From a virus, in the IMG/VR virus record IMGVR_UViG_3300015371_000002, positions 60,251 through 124,250 of that record: a stretch of DNA of 64,000 nucleotides; one strand, 5' to 3'. The position numbers and the translations under genes were made by a program. Position 1 is the first letter of the stretch; every line of letters starts with the position of its first letter. Positions 32,803-40,923 of the stretch are shown here, in pieces. The notes below the pieces were generated by a model, which saw only the letters and a program-made list of their open reading frames with translations, was not told the origin of the DNA and searched no databases.

Positions 32803-32949
32803 TTAATGCCGCTGCACGTAGGCCATTGCGATGGGGGCCTGGGCAGTAACCACGGCGGGCGCCTGCCACTCCTTCAGGGCGGTTGCACCAACGGACAGTC
32901 CTATGGCGAGCAGGATGGCGACGGCATAGTAGATCGGGTCTGCTGACAT
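32803..32949 (-). CDS. Small membrane protein (48 aa)
   Basis: Begins MSADPIYYAVAILLAIGLSV: one membrane helix, then a short tail ending AYVQRH. The leader GCAAACCCAGGAG before the ATG matches the second leader family seen at 17-20 kb. Confidence 0.55.
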   Translation of the reverse strand: MSADPIYYAVAILLAIGLSVGATALKEWQAPAVVTAQAPIAMAYVQRH

Positions 32950-33029
32950 GAATATTGCTCCTGGGTTTGCATTTATTATTCAGTCCGCTTTGTGCGGTTT
33001 CTGGTGGCGGGCGGTGGACTTCTTCATGC

Positions 33030-33134
33030 TCAGTGCCACAGCCAAAATGAACCGAGGATCGCCGCCATGATGACTACGAACGTCAGGATGCCGGCGATAT
33101 CACGGGCGTCCTGGCGGGCGTCCCAGCGGGTCAT
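33030..33134 (-). CDS. Tiny membrane protein (34 aa)
   Basis: Begins MTRWDARQDARDIAGILTFV and ends GSFWLWH; single helix with charged N-terminus. ATGA overlap with the upstream gene supports translation. Confidence 0.5.
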   Translation of the reverse strand: MTRWDARQDARDIAGILTFVVIMAAILGSFWLWH

Positions 33135-33379
33135 TCTGGCGGCTCCGGCTGCTCCATCCATCGCGTCACGGAGCGGACGCGCGCTAACTCCCCATTGCCG
33201 AACGCCACAATGTCGCCGTCGATGAGCACAAGCCAGTCCTCAATCACCCCGCCCCACTCGCCGACATTGACCGCGCCGTTCCAGAGCAGAACTGCCCGAT
33301 CCTTTGGCGCTGTCTCCATCGGCTGCCAATCGCCAGCGAGGGCCACTACGCAATCAGCGACGTGGGAATTATCGGTCAT
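33131..33379 (-). CDS. DUF551-like phage protein
   Basis: 82 residues. DWQPMETAPKDRAVLLWNG...and the ending RSVTRWMEQPEPPE match the DUF551 pattern (WQPIETAPKDG...W.PLPEPP) found in many phages. Overlaps both neighbours. Function unknown in all members. Confidence 0.75.
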   Translation of the reverse strand: MTDNSHVADCVVALAGDWQPMETAPKDRAVLLWNGAVNVGEWGGVIEDWLVLIDGDIVAFGNGELARVRSVTRWMEQPEPPE

Positions 33380-33843
33380 GGCTCAGGCTCCATCCCATCA
33401 ATCATCTCCTGGGCGGTGGCGTAACGCGGCAGGACCGTGGTGCGTGCCTCGTTCATCGCGGCCTCAGTCACCGCGCGCTGTTCTCGGCACCACAGGAAGA
33501 AGCGCTGCGCCATGTGGCAGTAAGGCGCCCCAGGCTTGTCCCGGAAGTGACGAATGTCGCAAATGGGGCATACCGGTTCGTGCGGCTCCTCCACTTGCGC
33601 GGCGAATTCCCGCCACCGCTCGGCGGCGGCCGGCGTGTTGCGGGCGGCCGACATGGCGCAGATCATTGGGGCACCTTCCATTCCCTGAATATTGCGATGG
33701 TTATTCTTATGGACATCGGACCAATGCCCGCGTTTTTCAGCAACAGCATTTGCGTAGGTTCGCGCATCGGCCGCCGAGAAGGTCTGTTCATTGCCATAAA
33801 TCAGACGATCGACCAACGCTGCGAGCACGATCCTGTCGGTCAT
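33376..33843 (-). CDS. Hypothetical protein (155 aa) with CxxC
   Basis: Begins MTDRIVLAALVDRLIYGNEQ; a zinc-like CPICDIRHF...YCHMAQRFFLWC stretch lies at about 90-120. Overlaps neighbours by four bases on both sides. No family recognised. Confidence 0.6.
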   Translation of the reverse strand: MTDRIVLAALVDRLIYGNEQTFSAADARTYANAVAEKRGHWSDVHKNNHRNIQGMEGAPMICAMSAARNTPAAAERWREFAAQVEEPHEPVCPICDIRHFRDKPGAPYCHMAQRFFLWCREQRAVTEAAMNEARTTVLPRYATAQEMIDGMEPEP

Positions 33844-34337
33844 TGGCCCAACTCATGAACCAGAGCGTGCATAGCCCACCATCCAGCGACGTAGGCTTGG
33901 CTTAGATGGACCGGCCAGGCAGCAGGTGCGGCACCAGAGCCGCCACCGAGAAAGGCCATTTCTCCGCTCTGCCACGCCTTGGCGATCTCTGCCTTCAGCC
34001 GATCGGCGACGACGGCGAGCGAGGCAAACGGGTCGGGGCGGACGCTGAACGAGAGGTCGGCCAGACCGACCTTGGCTTCTGTCCGGTTGCGCTGGCGCTT
34101 CGGACCCTGGCGCTTTGGTGCGATCACCCGCTTGACGCCCATCAGGCGGCGCAGATCGGTGAGGCTGTTGTCTGGCCCGTGATAAGCGTCGGATGGCGAG
34201 GCCGGGACGACGAACATCAGCGACTGGCCGTTGAAGACGAAGCGGATTTTTGGGTGCTTGCCCTGCTCCACCGTCCATTCGGTGACGCCGTGGACTTCCA
34301 GCTCCCGCGTTACCGTCTCGACAGCATCATACGGCAT
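33840..34337 (-). CDS. HicA-like N-terminal domain protein
   Basis: 165 residues. Residues 1-70 (RELEVHGVTEWTVEQGKHPK...FVVPASPSDAYHGPDNSLTDLRRLM) have the compact alpha-beta pattern of HicA-type dsRNA-binding folds without an adjacent HicB. A basic linker and helical tail follow. ATG at 34337 is preferred over the overlapping upstream frame. Confidence 0.55.
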   Translation of the reverse strand: MPYDAVETVTRELEVHGVTEWTVEQGKHPKIRFVFNGQSLMFVVPASPSDAYHGPDNSLTDLRRLMGVKRVIAPKRQGPKRQRNRTEAKVGLADLSFSVRPDPFASLAVVADRLKAEIAKAWQSGEMAFLGGGSGAAPAAWPVHLSQAYVAGWWAMHALVHELGQ

Positions 34338-34917
34338 TGCCGTCTCTAGCCTTATCCCGCACCGCCTTGGCCTCGGCGAACTCACGCTGACGGACATATT
34401 CGCGCGCCCACATGATCGCCCCGCGGGCCTCCGTCAGGTGGGTCGTCGTCTTGGCGTTCAGCCCGTCGGTCTTGGCGATCAGCTCCCGCGCGGCAGTGGC
34501 TGCGGCAATCATGTCCTTGTCGATCCGGTCGAGCAGCGCGGCCAAATTTGCCACCATCGTGCTGGGATCAGGCCGGTCCTGCACCCAGCGACCGCCCGGC
34601 ATTTCCGGCAGGAGAGCCACTGGATGGCGAGGAATACGGAACGGCTCGGTCAAGCCATCGAATCGTAGGACGGAGCCGATCCAATCCGATGTCCAGGCGA
34701 TCACGGCGTTGCAGCCGGGCGCGCCGATGCCCTCCTCGAACGAGTAACTGATCCATGGCAGCGCCTCCTGCCATGACAGCACCACGCCACGCGGCTGGTT
34801 GACGTAATTCGGCACCGTCTCGCTTTTGTAGTCGCCCCAGCCCATTTCGCCGATCACCACGGCCTCGACTGGCTGGCCGTCTGCTAGGTCCTCGATCCAT
34901 TTTTTCAGCGTAGGCAT
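34327..34917 (-). CDS. Hypothetical protein (196 aa)
   Basis: Begins MPTLKKWIEDLADGQPVEAV; the first half has WGDYKSETVPNYVNQPRG and an ISYSFEEGIGAPGCNAVIAW stretch, the second is helical with basic ends. AGG five bases before the ATG. Unknown family, possibly an Mg-dependent or regulatory phage protein. Confidence 0.55.
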   Translation of the reverse strand: MPTLKKWIEDLADGQPVEAVVIGEMGWGDYKSETVPNYVNQPRGVVLSWQEALPWISYSFEEGIGAPGCNAVIAWTSDWIGSVLRFDGLTEPFRIPRHPVALLPEMPGGRWVQDRPDPSTMVANLAALLDRIDKDMIAAATAARELIAKTDGLNAKTTTHLTEARGAIMWAREYVRQREFAEAKAVRDKARDGNAV

Positions 34918-34935
34918 AGTCACCTGGTCCCTGGT

Positions 34936-35064
34936 TTATGGCTGTCTCGCTTCGGCACGACGAGCGGCGTTGTCGATGCCTCTCGCCACCTGCCACAGAA
35001 TGAACACAGACAAGCAGCCGGTGAGCGTGCCGACCAGTCCAAGAAGGAAAGCCGCTCTCAGCAC
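34936..35064 (-). CDS. Small membrane protein (42 aa)
   Basis: GTG start one base after the upstream stop. Begins MLRAAFLLGLVGTLTGCLSV; one helix with an LTGC lipobox-like end (possible lipoprotein), then a basic tail. Confidence 0.5.
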   Translation of the reverse strand: MLRAAFLLGLVGTLTGCLSVFILWQVARGIDNAARRAEARQP

Positions 35065-35065
35065 A

Positions 35066-35287
35066 TCATTCGTCCGTATGGGGCTTTGCGATGGCGCGGA
35101 TCGCGCTCTCAACGCCGCCCGGAGTATCTAACGCCAGGACGATCAATCGGGCCACCGCCTCCAATTCCTCGCGGTTGAGGTAACCCTCCCCGGAACTGAC
35201 TGTCGGAAACAGAGCAAGAACGCGCTTGCGTCCTCCATCGACAGCGATGGCCCAGCCGGAGCCATCAGGAACTTTAACGTGCGCCAT
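35066..35287 (-). CDS. Hypothetical protein (73 aa)
   Basis: Begins MAHVKVPDGSGWAIAVDGGR; a beta hairpin followed by a helix (NREELEAVARLIVLALDT). No family recognised. First minus gene downstream of the divergent plus pair at 35409. Confidence 0.55.
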   Translation of the reverse strand: MAHVKVPDGSGWAIAVDGGRKRVLALFPTVSSGEGYLNREELEAVARLIVLALDTPGGVESAIRAIAKPHTDE

Positions 35288-35408
35288 TAATGAATCACCG
35301 CTAGCGACATATTCTGTGTCCTCTGGGTTGCCGAATTGTTGTTGTGGTCATAACCATACCGTGCTATGCCACGGATCGCAATGGCTATTTCGACACATAG
35401 GAAAACAA

Positions 35409-35501
35409 ATGGCTGGCGCGAATAATCCCTGGGTAAATTCCCTAACTACCGCGTCATCCGATGTGCCTACGAACGACATGGCCCCCTTTGGAGGAACGTA
35501 A
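35409..35501 (+). CDS. Small leader-like ORF (30 aa)
   Basis: Begins MAGANNPWVNSLTTASSDV and ends APFGGT. AGGA precedes the ATG and its TAA is immediately followed by the next ATG, whose ribosome site lies inside this frame, so the pair is translationally coupled. Confidence 0.5.
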   Translation: MAGANNPWVNSLTTASSDVPTNDMAPFGGT

Positions 35502-36437
35502 ATGAGACACGCACACTCGCCGCCGACCGCGCGATCATGGGTCGGCAACCATGGCAACAACAACATCACCAACAGCAATAATTGGTCGCCCGCGGGGCTA
35601 ATCGGCCCGGCGGATACCCTAACGATGGCGACGGGAACCATGAACATTAGCGGCACCCAGCTACCGTCAACCGACGAACTGAACGTCTCCGGAGCCTCAA
35701 TCGTCAATGTTGCGAACGGCCACGGCGAGCATTTCCTTGCCTCGGGCAATGCTACCATTAACCTCACGAATTCGAGCGGTATCCTCGTCCGCAATGCCGG
35801 TGGCGATGTCACCATCAACACTCTGGGGCAGAACGAACTGCACGTCCAAACGGTCGGTCGTGCCACCCCTGGCTCGGTGACGATCAATAACAACGGCAGC
35901 CTGCTGGAGGGCGGCCTAGCTGGATTCGGGTCAAAATACACGCTCAACGGCGGTCTGTTCGCCAATGAGTTCTCATGGGCTGGGCTCGATGGCCAGACGG
36001 TCGTCATCAACGCTGATGTGGTCGGCCAGGGCTCGTGGCAAGTCTCATCGTATCATTCCCCGGGCGCTGGGCATCTGGAATTCGTCAAGTCGGTGTCTGA
36101 ACTACAAAACGTGGTGCTTACCAGCAGCGTCGGCTGGGATCACCTGCAGATCGACCAACCGAGCCAGTTCCATGCGGCCATCCAGCTGATTGACAAGGCT
36201 GAGATAGACTTGGTTGGGCTAGCGGCCGACAGCTATCGCTATAATAGCAGCGCAGGCATTCTTGACTTCTACGCGGGCAACACCGTGGTCGACAGCCTAC
36301 GCCTTACTTCGACGCTTGCCGACGGGTTTGGCGTGGCCGCTGGCACATCAACCGGTGGTGCCGGGGTAGAGATCTACTCGCATATCGGGCCGCCGGGTAT
36401 GCATCCGCACGGCGCCGAACTGCCTGTGCACGTCTGA
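35502..36437 (+). CDS. Beta-solenoid-like repetitive protein
   Basis: 311 residues, rich in Asn, Gly, Ser and Thr with short repeating strands (ADTLTMATGTMNISGTQLP, NATINLTNSSGILV, GGDVTINTLG). This is typical of right-handed beta-helix or autotransporter-type surface proteins, e.g. the NWSPAGLIGPADT motif. No signal peptide is evident. GGAGG seven bases upstream. It is an island on the plus strand; could be a virion-surface, adhesin or moron protein. Confidence 0.7.
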   Translation: MRHAHSPPTARSWVGNHGNNNITNSNNWSPAGLIGPADTLTMATGTMNISGTQLPSTDELNVSGASIVNVANGHGEHFLASGNATINLTNSSGILVRNAGGDVTINTLGQNELHVQTVGRATPGSVTINNNGSLLEGGLAGFGSKYTLNGGLFANEFSWAGLDGQTVVINADVVGQGSWQVSSYHSPGAGHLEFVKSVSELQNVVLTSSVGWDHLQIDQPSQFHAAIQLIDKAEIDLVGLAADSYRYNSSAGILDFYAGNTVVDSLRLTSTLADGFGVAAGTSTGGAGVEIYSHIGPPGMHPHGAELPVHV

Positions 36438-36653
36438 GAGATGGCCGGTGGGAGACATCCTACACTGCGGCGCGACGCGGGGGTTTGTCACCCTCCGTGG
36501 CAGGCGACATGGCTAACCTCGCTACCACTGGCTCCCGGCAGCTATCATTCGGGCTGGTGAATGCGCAAACCCGGTCTCCCGACAAACACTAAGCGGGAAA
36601 GGTTGGCCAGCGCGCATAATGGCTAGCTTTTGGCATAGACAACTGGGGGCGCC
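36438..36653. other. Convergent gap
   Basis: 216 bases between converging genes; no gene or clear terminator hairpin seen. Confidence 0.3.
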
Positions 36654-37130
36654 TTAGCGCCTCCTGCATTCCCGCCGCTCTTCGTAATCCTTGGCCCGCG
36701 CGTCTTTGGTTGTCTGCCACTGCATATTCCACGTCGCATCGGCACCACCCGCACAGAGCGGCTTGATATGATCGCGCACATAGCCTGGACAGGCGCCCGA
36801 TTTACGCCCGGTGGACGGACACGGGTGTTCCTTCTGGAACTGGCGTGGCACGTCGCGAGAGCGGGCGTGGCTTGGATGCGGAAGTGCGGAGAAAAGCAGA
36901 TAGCCGACGCCAGCGAGGGCCAGAAGCGATGGCCAGATCCACAGCGCGTGATTTCCCCGCGAACGCCAAACCACAACGACAAGGTATGTGATAACGCCGA
37001 CGATGGCGCCGATCGCGCTGCTGCTTGTGATGAGCATTGCCGCAATTGCGAGAGCGGTGGCGCAGAGGATGGCCGCCAACAGGTCCCGCTCCGGACATTC
37101 ATACCCGAGCAACAATCGGCGGAGCTTCAT
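36654..37130 (-). CDS. Membrane protein with C-terminal HNH domain
   Basis: 158 residues. Three hydrophobic segments at about 18-38, 40-58 and 65-85, then residues 100-155: HPCPSTGRKSGACPGYVRDH followed by IKPLCAGGADATWNMQWQT...KDYEER, the HNH pattern of a family usually preceded by a signal peptide. Here it follows membrane helices, so the nuclease would face one side of the membrane, probably the periplasm. Role in DNA uptake or exclusion is speculation. Confidence 0.7.
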   Translation of the reverse strand: MKLRRLLLGYECPERDLLAAILCATALAIAAMLITSSSAIGAIVGVITYLVVVVWRSRGNHALWIWPSLLALAGVGYLLFSALPHPSHARSRDVPRQFQKEHPCPSTGRKSGACPGYVRDHIKPLCAGGADATWNMQWQTTKDARAKDYEERRECRRR

Positions 37131-37133
37131 CGG

Positions 37134-37898
37134 TCATGCGGCCTGCGGCAAAATCGGCGGCGGATCCTGCATCAATTCATCCACAAGCGGGCCGATGCCC
37201 TCACGACGGTCAGCGTCGCCGTTGAGCCATGATGTCAGCACCGCCCGGTTGGTGAACCACAGGCCCGAGTCTTCATCCCTGGCCACTTCCCGCATTGTCC
37301 GCCCCTTCTCCCGGGCCAGCAGCACGTCGATCACCTCCGGAGGAAGCTGCCGAACCACGAATATCGGACAGGAATTACCCACAGTCTTACGCACAAGGGC
37401 GAACGCATCGTCCGGATCGACACCGTCGGGTGCCATGCCATAGTTCAGCACCACGATCTGGCGGGCGTAGGTGTTGGTGCCCTGCACCGCGCGATAATAC
37501 GCGAGGTCCTTCAGCTGCGGCCCAACCACGTGCACCGCGATCGTCTCCAGCCCGGCGTCGGCAAACAGCTCCGTCATGTCGGGGAGCTTGTCCTGCAGCT
37601 GCAGCACCATTGGATCGTCGCCGCCGCCCGGATCCACAACGGCGTGCTTGGTGCCGCGGATGGTCTCGTCGATAGCCGCTTCCAACGCCCTACGGCGGGC
37701 CGGATCAGAGCCGTCCGGCTTGCCATCGAGACCGGTGGGCCGACGCGCATCGACGAAGCGGGCCAACATCGGCGCACGGTCCAAATCCCACGCCGTTACC
37801 TCGTGCGCACGCCGCTGCATTTCTTCGAACACCGCGTTGGCGATTGTGGAATTGCCGATACGCCCACGCCCGCCGAAGATGATCATGCGTCGCAACAT
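37134..37898 (-). CDS. ParA/TraL-like P-loop protein with altered Walker A
   Basis: 254 residues. N-terminal FGGRGRIGNSTIANAVFEEM aligns with the KGGVGKS/T loop of ParA, MinD and conjugative TraL ATPases, but the key lysine is replaced by Asn. Later motifs AWDLDRAP and VVDPGGGDD (Walker B-like) and IVVLNYG fit the fold. Without the lysine, ATP hydrolysis may be lost. ATG follows the upstream TGA directly. Its presence near a relaxase suggests a transfer or partition origin. Confidence 0.65.
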   Translation of the reverse strand: MLRRMIIFGGRGRIGNSTIANAVFEEMQRRAHEVTAWDLDRAPMLARFVDARRPTGLDGKPDGSDPARRRALEAAIDETIRGTKHAVVDPGGGDDPMVLQLQDKLPDMTELFADAGLETIAVHVVGPQLKDLAYYRAVQGTNTYARQIVVLNYGMAPDGVDPDDAFALVRKTVGNSCPIFVVRQLPPEVIDVLLAREKGRTMREVARDEDSGLWFTNRAVLTSWLNGDADRREGIGPLVDELMQDPPPILPQAA

Positions 37899-38087
37899 TC
37901 AGCCGATCTCCTCGTCGAGAAATTCCGCAGTGAAGTCCCGTTTGAGAGCATCGAACTCGATGCCCTGCTGCACCGTCAGGCTGCCGCAGATCGCGCTCTG
38001 ATAGACTGGATCGTCATCGTCCGTGACAACGAAGACTTTGCAATGCATGTGTCCTGGCGTCTCGCTGCAATAAATGCGGAATTTCAT
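37899..38087 (-). CDS. Small protein (62 aa)
   Basis: Begins MKFRIYCSETPGHMHCKVFV and ends TAEFLDEEIG; likely a small alpha-beta protein with two cysteines. Overlaps its upstream neighbour by four bases. Unknown function. Confidence 0.55.
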   Translation of the reverse strand: MKFRIYCSETPGHMHCKVFVVTDDDDPVYQSAICGSLTVQQGIEFDALKRDFTAEFLDEEIG

Positions 38088-38341
38088 GCCCCATCCCCAC
38101 GGGGGAATGCCAGGCGGTTCAGCATGAAGAGGAACGCTGCGGCGACCATCAGCGCCCAGGTAACAAAGAACAAGACGCTGGGCACCGGCAACTCGAGCTG
38201 GGGAAACACCATCACCAACACTGGTGCGATTATTCCACTGGCGACCAAGGCAAACCATCCTGCAAGCGCCAGTTTTGCTGGCGTATATCGTTCGCGCGCT
38301 ACTCGCCGTAGTTCTGAGAGCGTAAGCCTTGCTTCGGTCAT
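38084..38341 (-). CDS. Two-helix membrane protein (85 aa)
   Basis: Basic N-terminus (MTEARLTLSELRRVARER) then helices LALAGWFALVASGIIAPVLV and VLFFVTWALMVAAAFLFML. No family recognised; one of the small membrane proteins upstream of the ParA-like gene. Confidence 0.6.
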   Translation of the reverse strand: MTEARLTLSELRRVARERYTPAKLALAGWFALVASGIIAPVLVMVFPQLELPVPSVLFFVTWALMVAAAFLFMLNRLAFPRGDGA

Positions 38342-38353
38342 CAGTTTCCTCGC

Positions 38354-38431
38354 CTACTTACACAGCATCTGGGCTACGGGGCACACGATTGGTGCGGCCC
38401 ACCATATCGGAACCACGATCGACCCGCGCAT
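38354..38431 (-). CDS. Very small ORF (25 aa)
   Basis: MRGSIVVPIWWAAPIVCPV then AQMLCK: hydrophobic, two cysteines. GAGGAATAAGG ribosome site overlaps the upstream stop. Too short to be sure. Confidence 0.35.
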   Translation of the reverse strand: MRGSIVVPIWWAAPIVCPVAQMLCK

Positions 38432-38433
38432 CC

Positions 38434-38763
38434 TTATTCCTCGAACCGTTTCGACGAATGCCGCGGCACCGCTGGAGCCTCTGGCCTCAGCGGACGTCCA
38501 ATGCGCCCCTGTCGCTCCTTCGCGATCTGGCGCGCCACTCGGCGATACGCTTCTCTCACCGTCGCAGCATCCGGAGGTTTCCTGTTCGCATCACGCACGC
38601 CACGGGCGGCTATTGCAGCCGCGATCTGCGCCCACTCGGCGTGCTTCCTATGTTCAGTAATCAGCGCAAAGTTCTCGCGTATGTAGCCCGCCAGCTTCAC
38701 CGTTCCAGCGCCCAGATCGCCAACCGCACGGGCGATTTCCTCGGCCAACTTCGGGTCGCTCAT
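38434..38763 (-). CDS. Basic helical protein (109 aa)
   Basis: Begins MSDPKLAEEIARAVGDLGAG; region YIRENFALITEHRKHAEWAQIA followed by PPDAATVREAYRRVARQIA resembles HTH-type accessory proteins of plasmid mobilisation regions, but no family is certain. Strongly basic C-terminus. Overlaps 38760 gene by four bases. Confidence 0.55.
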   Translation of the reverse strand: MSDPKLAEEIARAVGDLGAGTVKLAGYIRENFALITEHRKHAEWAQIAAAIAARGVRDANRKPPDAATVREAYRRVARQIAKERQGRIGRPLRPEAPAVPRHSSKRFEE

Positions 38764-39254
38764 CGCGAACTCCCCCAGGCCCACTGGCGCTGCGTCTGGC
38801 GGCTCGGACGCTTGGGTGTGCAGGCCAAAAAGTAGGCGCCGGCCACCAGCATGAACCACGACAGGTCGCCAATCATCCCGCCCAGCGCGGTGCTGATCCA
38901 GTTCAAATAAGCGGAGAATGCATCGAACGGTAGCATGAGGAGAAAGAATAAGCGGAACCACGCATCCGATATTCTTTCTGGCGGCAACGCATCTCGCCCC
39001 TCTGCCCATTGCTTATCGATACGAATCGCGCGAACGACCCTGATCGGAACCCAAAATAAAGACAACATCAGACCGAACGTGAGTAGAATAAGGTATTGGC
39101 CTTTAGAATAAGCCAGCGCATACCAGAGAAAGTGCATGGCCGCGAAGCCGACCAACAAGAAGCTGCCGATGGCGTAGCACGATGCCACGCGATGCAGTGC
39201 GTCGGCGATCTTCTGGAATACGCGGTCGATTAGGAAGTCGTCGAGGCGGCGCAT
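38760..39254 (-). CDS. Multi-pass membrane protein (164 aa)
   Basis: Four hydrophobic segments: about 26-46, 52-75, 97-118 and 128-148 (DLSWFMLVAGAYFLA). Similar uncharacterised proteins occur in plasmid and phage accessory regions. Coupled to both neighbours by TAATG and ATGA overlaps. Confidence 0.6.
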   Translation of the reverse strand: MRRLDDFLIDRVFQKIADALHRVASCYAIGSFLLVGFAAMHFLWYALAYSKGQYLILLTFGLMLSLFWVPIRVVRAIRIDKQWAEGRDALPPERISDAWFRLFFLLMLPFDAFSAYLNWISTALGGMIGDLSWFMLVAGAYFLACTPKRPSRQTQRQWAWGSSR

Positions 39255-39433
39255 TACAGAAACACCCCTCGCACAAATGCGACGATCACGACTACAAAGG
39301 GAAATGCGATCGCTACGAAAACCGCGGCCGCGGCATACATCTCCAGCCTGGTGACGAACCGGCGGCGGGATGGCGGCAGCGGGCGGCGCGGTAATGGCGC
39401 CCCCTCCTTTCGCTCCTCAAGAAAGCACATCAT
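39254..39433 (-). CDS. Small membrane protein (59 aa)
   Basis: Begins MMCFLEERKEGAPLPRR; one helix near the C-terminus (AAAAVFVAIAFPFVVVIVA). GAGG six bases before the ATG; TAATG overlap with the next gene. Confidence 0.55.
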   Translation of the reverse strand: MMCFLEERKEGAPLPRRPLPPSRRRFVTRLEMYAAAAVFVAIAFPFVVVIVAFVRGVFL

Positions 39434-39446
39434 GTTCGACCTCTGA

Positions 39447-39632
39447 TTACAGAGCCCTGTGAATCGTCGCCGTCGCGTTGGTCGGAAAATTAACCGTCTC
39501 GATGACGAAGATCGCCAGGAGCGCGATGGCCAGCACGGCCAGCACGACGAGGAGCACGCCTTCTGTGAACTCGTATCGACGGTGTTCGCGTGGCTTCTGG
39601 GTAGTTTCTGGAGTCGAGGGTCTGTTGTTCAC
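39447..39632 (-). CDS. Small membrane protein (61 aa)
   Basis: GTG at 39632 overlaps the previous stop (GTGA). Polar N-terminus, then helix GVLLVVLAVLAIALLAIFVI. Unknown function. Confidence 0.55.
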   Translation of the reverse strand: MNNRPSTPETTQKPREHRRYEFTEGVLLVVLAVLAIALLAIFVIETVNFPTNATATIHRAL

Positions 39633-39910
39633 AGGCAAGAGTCCCCATGCAATGTGTGCACCAGCGCCTTACTGGCCTTTATATATTCTTCTTGGGATTT
39701 GAGAGATGCCCTCTGCCACTCTTCGTAGCATCCCATGCCCTTGCAGGCTTTGATTGTGTAGCCGTTCGCAGCAAGGCAGACTGCTGCTGCAACAAACATG
39801 ACAGACAGCATCATACACGGCAGGCCAACCAGAAGTATGAGGTAGCGGACTATCGTAGTGGTAGTCCCTTGGGGACGGACCGCAGTCTTAAGCCTCTCGT
39901 CTCCGGTCAT
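39629..39910 (-). CDS. Membrane protein with periplasmic-type loop (93 aa)
   Basis: Begins MTGDERLKTAVRPQG; one helix at about 22-48 (YLILLVGLPCMMLSVMFVAA), then a KACKGMGCYEEWQRA segment with paired cysteines. Start at 39910 by ATGA overlap. Confidence 0.55.
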   Translation of the reverse strand: MTGDERLKTAVRPQGTTTTIVRYLILLVGLPCMMLSVMFVAAAVCLAANGYTIKACKGMGCYEEWQRASLKSQEEYIKASKALVHTLHGDSCL

Positions 39911-40248
39911 TGGGGGTTTGTCCCCGTTTGTCCACCAGCCACTAGTGGCAAGAAGCTTATTACAACAGAAAATACCGCCGCTGGCACACCGCAAGCGAGC
40001 ACATATCCCCAGAAGCTTAGGCCAAACAAACCGCCCCACAGAAAGCTAAACGTGGCAGGCCAAAGGTAGCCAGCCGCATACATCAATCCGCCAACCGCCG
40101 CCAATGTCAGCGCTGCACATATGCAGGCTGCTGCAAGAGACGCTTCAAAGACTGCATTCGCTCTACGCTGTTCCGACGCCCGCTGTTCTCGATCTTCCTG
40201 CAATGCTTTGCGAAGGGCGGCCTGGACATCATGCTCGGTTAGGGTCAT
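39907..40248 (-). CDS. Two-helix membrane protein (113 aa)
   Basis: N-terminal charged helix (ALRKALQEDREQRASEQRR), then hydrophobic segments at about 37-60 and 68-102. Overlaps both neighbours by four bases. Unknown. Confidence 0.55.
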   Translation of the reverse strand: MTLTEHDVQAALRKALQEDREQRASEQRRANAVFEASLAAACICAALTLAAVGGLMYAAGYLWPATFSFLWGGLFGLSFWGYVLACGVPAAVFSVVISFLPLVAGGQTGTNPQ

Positions 40249-40532
40249 TTGATTGTTCCTGTTTTAATTAACGTCAGTCCTGCGGGCGGCATGCCACGCA
40301 CAAGGTTGGTGCGCACCACCCAGATTTGTCCGGCGCCGTTGCCCCGCCCGTTGGACTTAATCTGCACCGGCTCTACCCACACACGCACGCCGTGGTGGCC
40401 GCGCGAATGCCAGAAGTTGCGGATATCTTCGGCGTTCTGTTCGGCGCCTATCTTCGACGTGCTGTCGCGACACCGGCCATTGCCCGGAGACGCCTTGGGC
40501 ACGACGATATCGATGTCGGGTCGATAGTTCAC
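40245..40532 (-). CDS. Hypothetical protein (95 aa)
   Basis: GTG start at 40532 overlaps the previous stop (GTGA). Begins VNYRPDIDIVVPKASPG; central GRCRDSTSK...NAEDIRNFWHSRGHHGVRV, a mix seen in regulators of small phage genes. No family certain. Confidence 0.55.
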   Translation of the reverse strand: MNYRPDIDIVVPKASPGNGRCRDSTSKIGAEQNAEDIRNFWHSRGHHGVRVWVEPVQIKSNGRGNGAGQIWVVRTNLVRGMPPAGLTLIKTGTIK

Positions 40533-40723
40533 TGGCACGACTCGCAGTCCGGCGCGTCCACGCTGCATACCGCTGCCACCGGCGCCATCGTCACTGCCTC
40601 ATCCTGGCTGTCGAGCAACAGCTTTGTGTTCTCGTCCCCGAGCGGGCAGTATTCCTCGCCGGGCCTAGCGCCACATAACTCGCAGCCAACCGTCTTATTC
40701 TCGCGTGGACATGCGTCGGTCAT
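40529..40723 (-). CDS. Zinc-ribbon-like protein (64 aa)
   Basis: CPRENKTVGCELCGARPGEEY followed by a C-terminal VCSVDAPDCESC: eight cysteines in CxxC-type pairs. Overlaps neighbours on both sides. Confidence 0.55.
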   Translation of the reverse strand: MTDACPRENKTVGCELCGARPGEEYCPLGDENTKLLLDSQDEAVTMAPVAAVCSVDAPDCESCQ

Positions 40724-40923
40724 GGTTCCGACTCCTCATCGGCAAACCGATAAACCGTCCGCAGCCTGGGTCGCATCGACCAATGCCCTCGCCTGTCGCA
40801 GTGGCTGACGTTGCGCGTCTCCTCCTCAGCCACACCTTCGCCGTCGTAACTGCACTGGCGGCAGACGCCTGAGGCAGGAAGTTCATCGCAGCCGTTCGGA
40901 CACCAAGTAGCTGGCTCGGCCAT
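40720..40923 (-). CDS. Zinc-ribbon-like protein (67 aa)
   Basis: Begins MAEPATWCPNGCDELPASGV then CRQCSYDGEG: CxxxC and CxxC pairs. ATG at 40923 overlaps the upstream stop as TGATG. Confidence 0.55.
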   Translation of the reverse strand: MAEPATWCPNGCDELPASGVCRQCSYDGEGVAEEETRNVSHCDRRGHWSMRPRLRTVYRFADEESEP

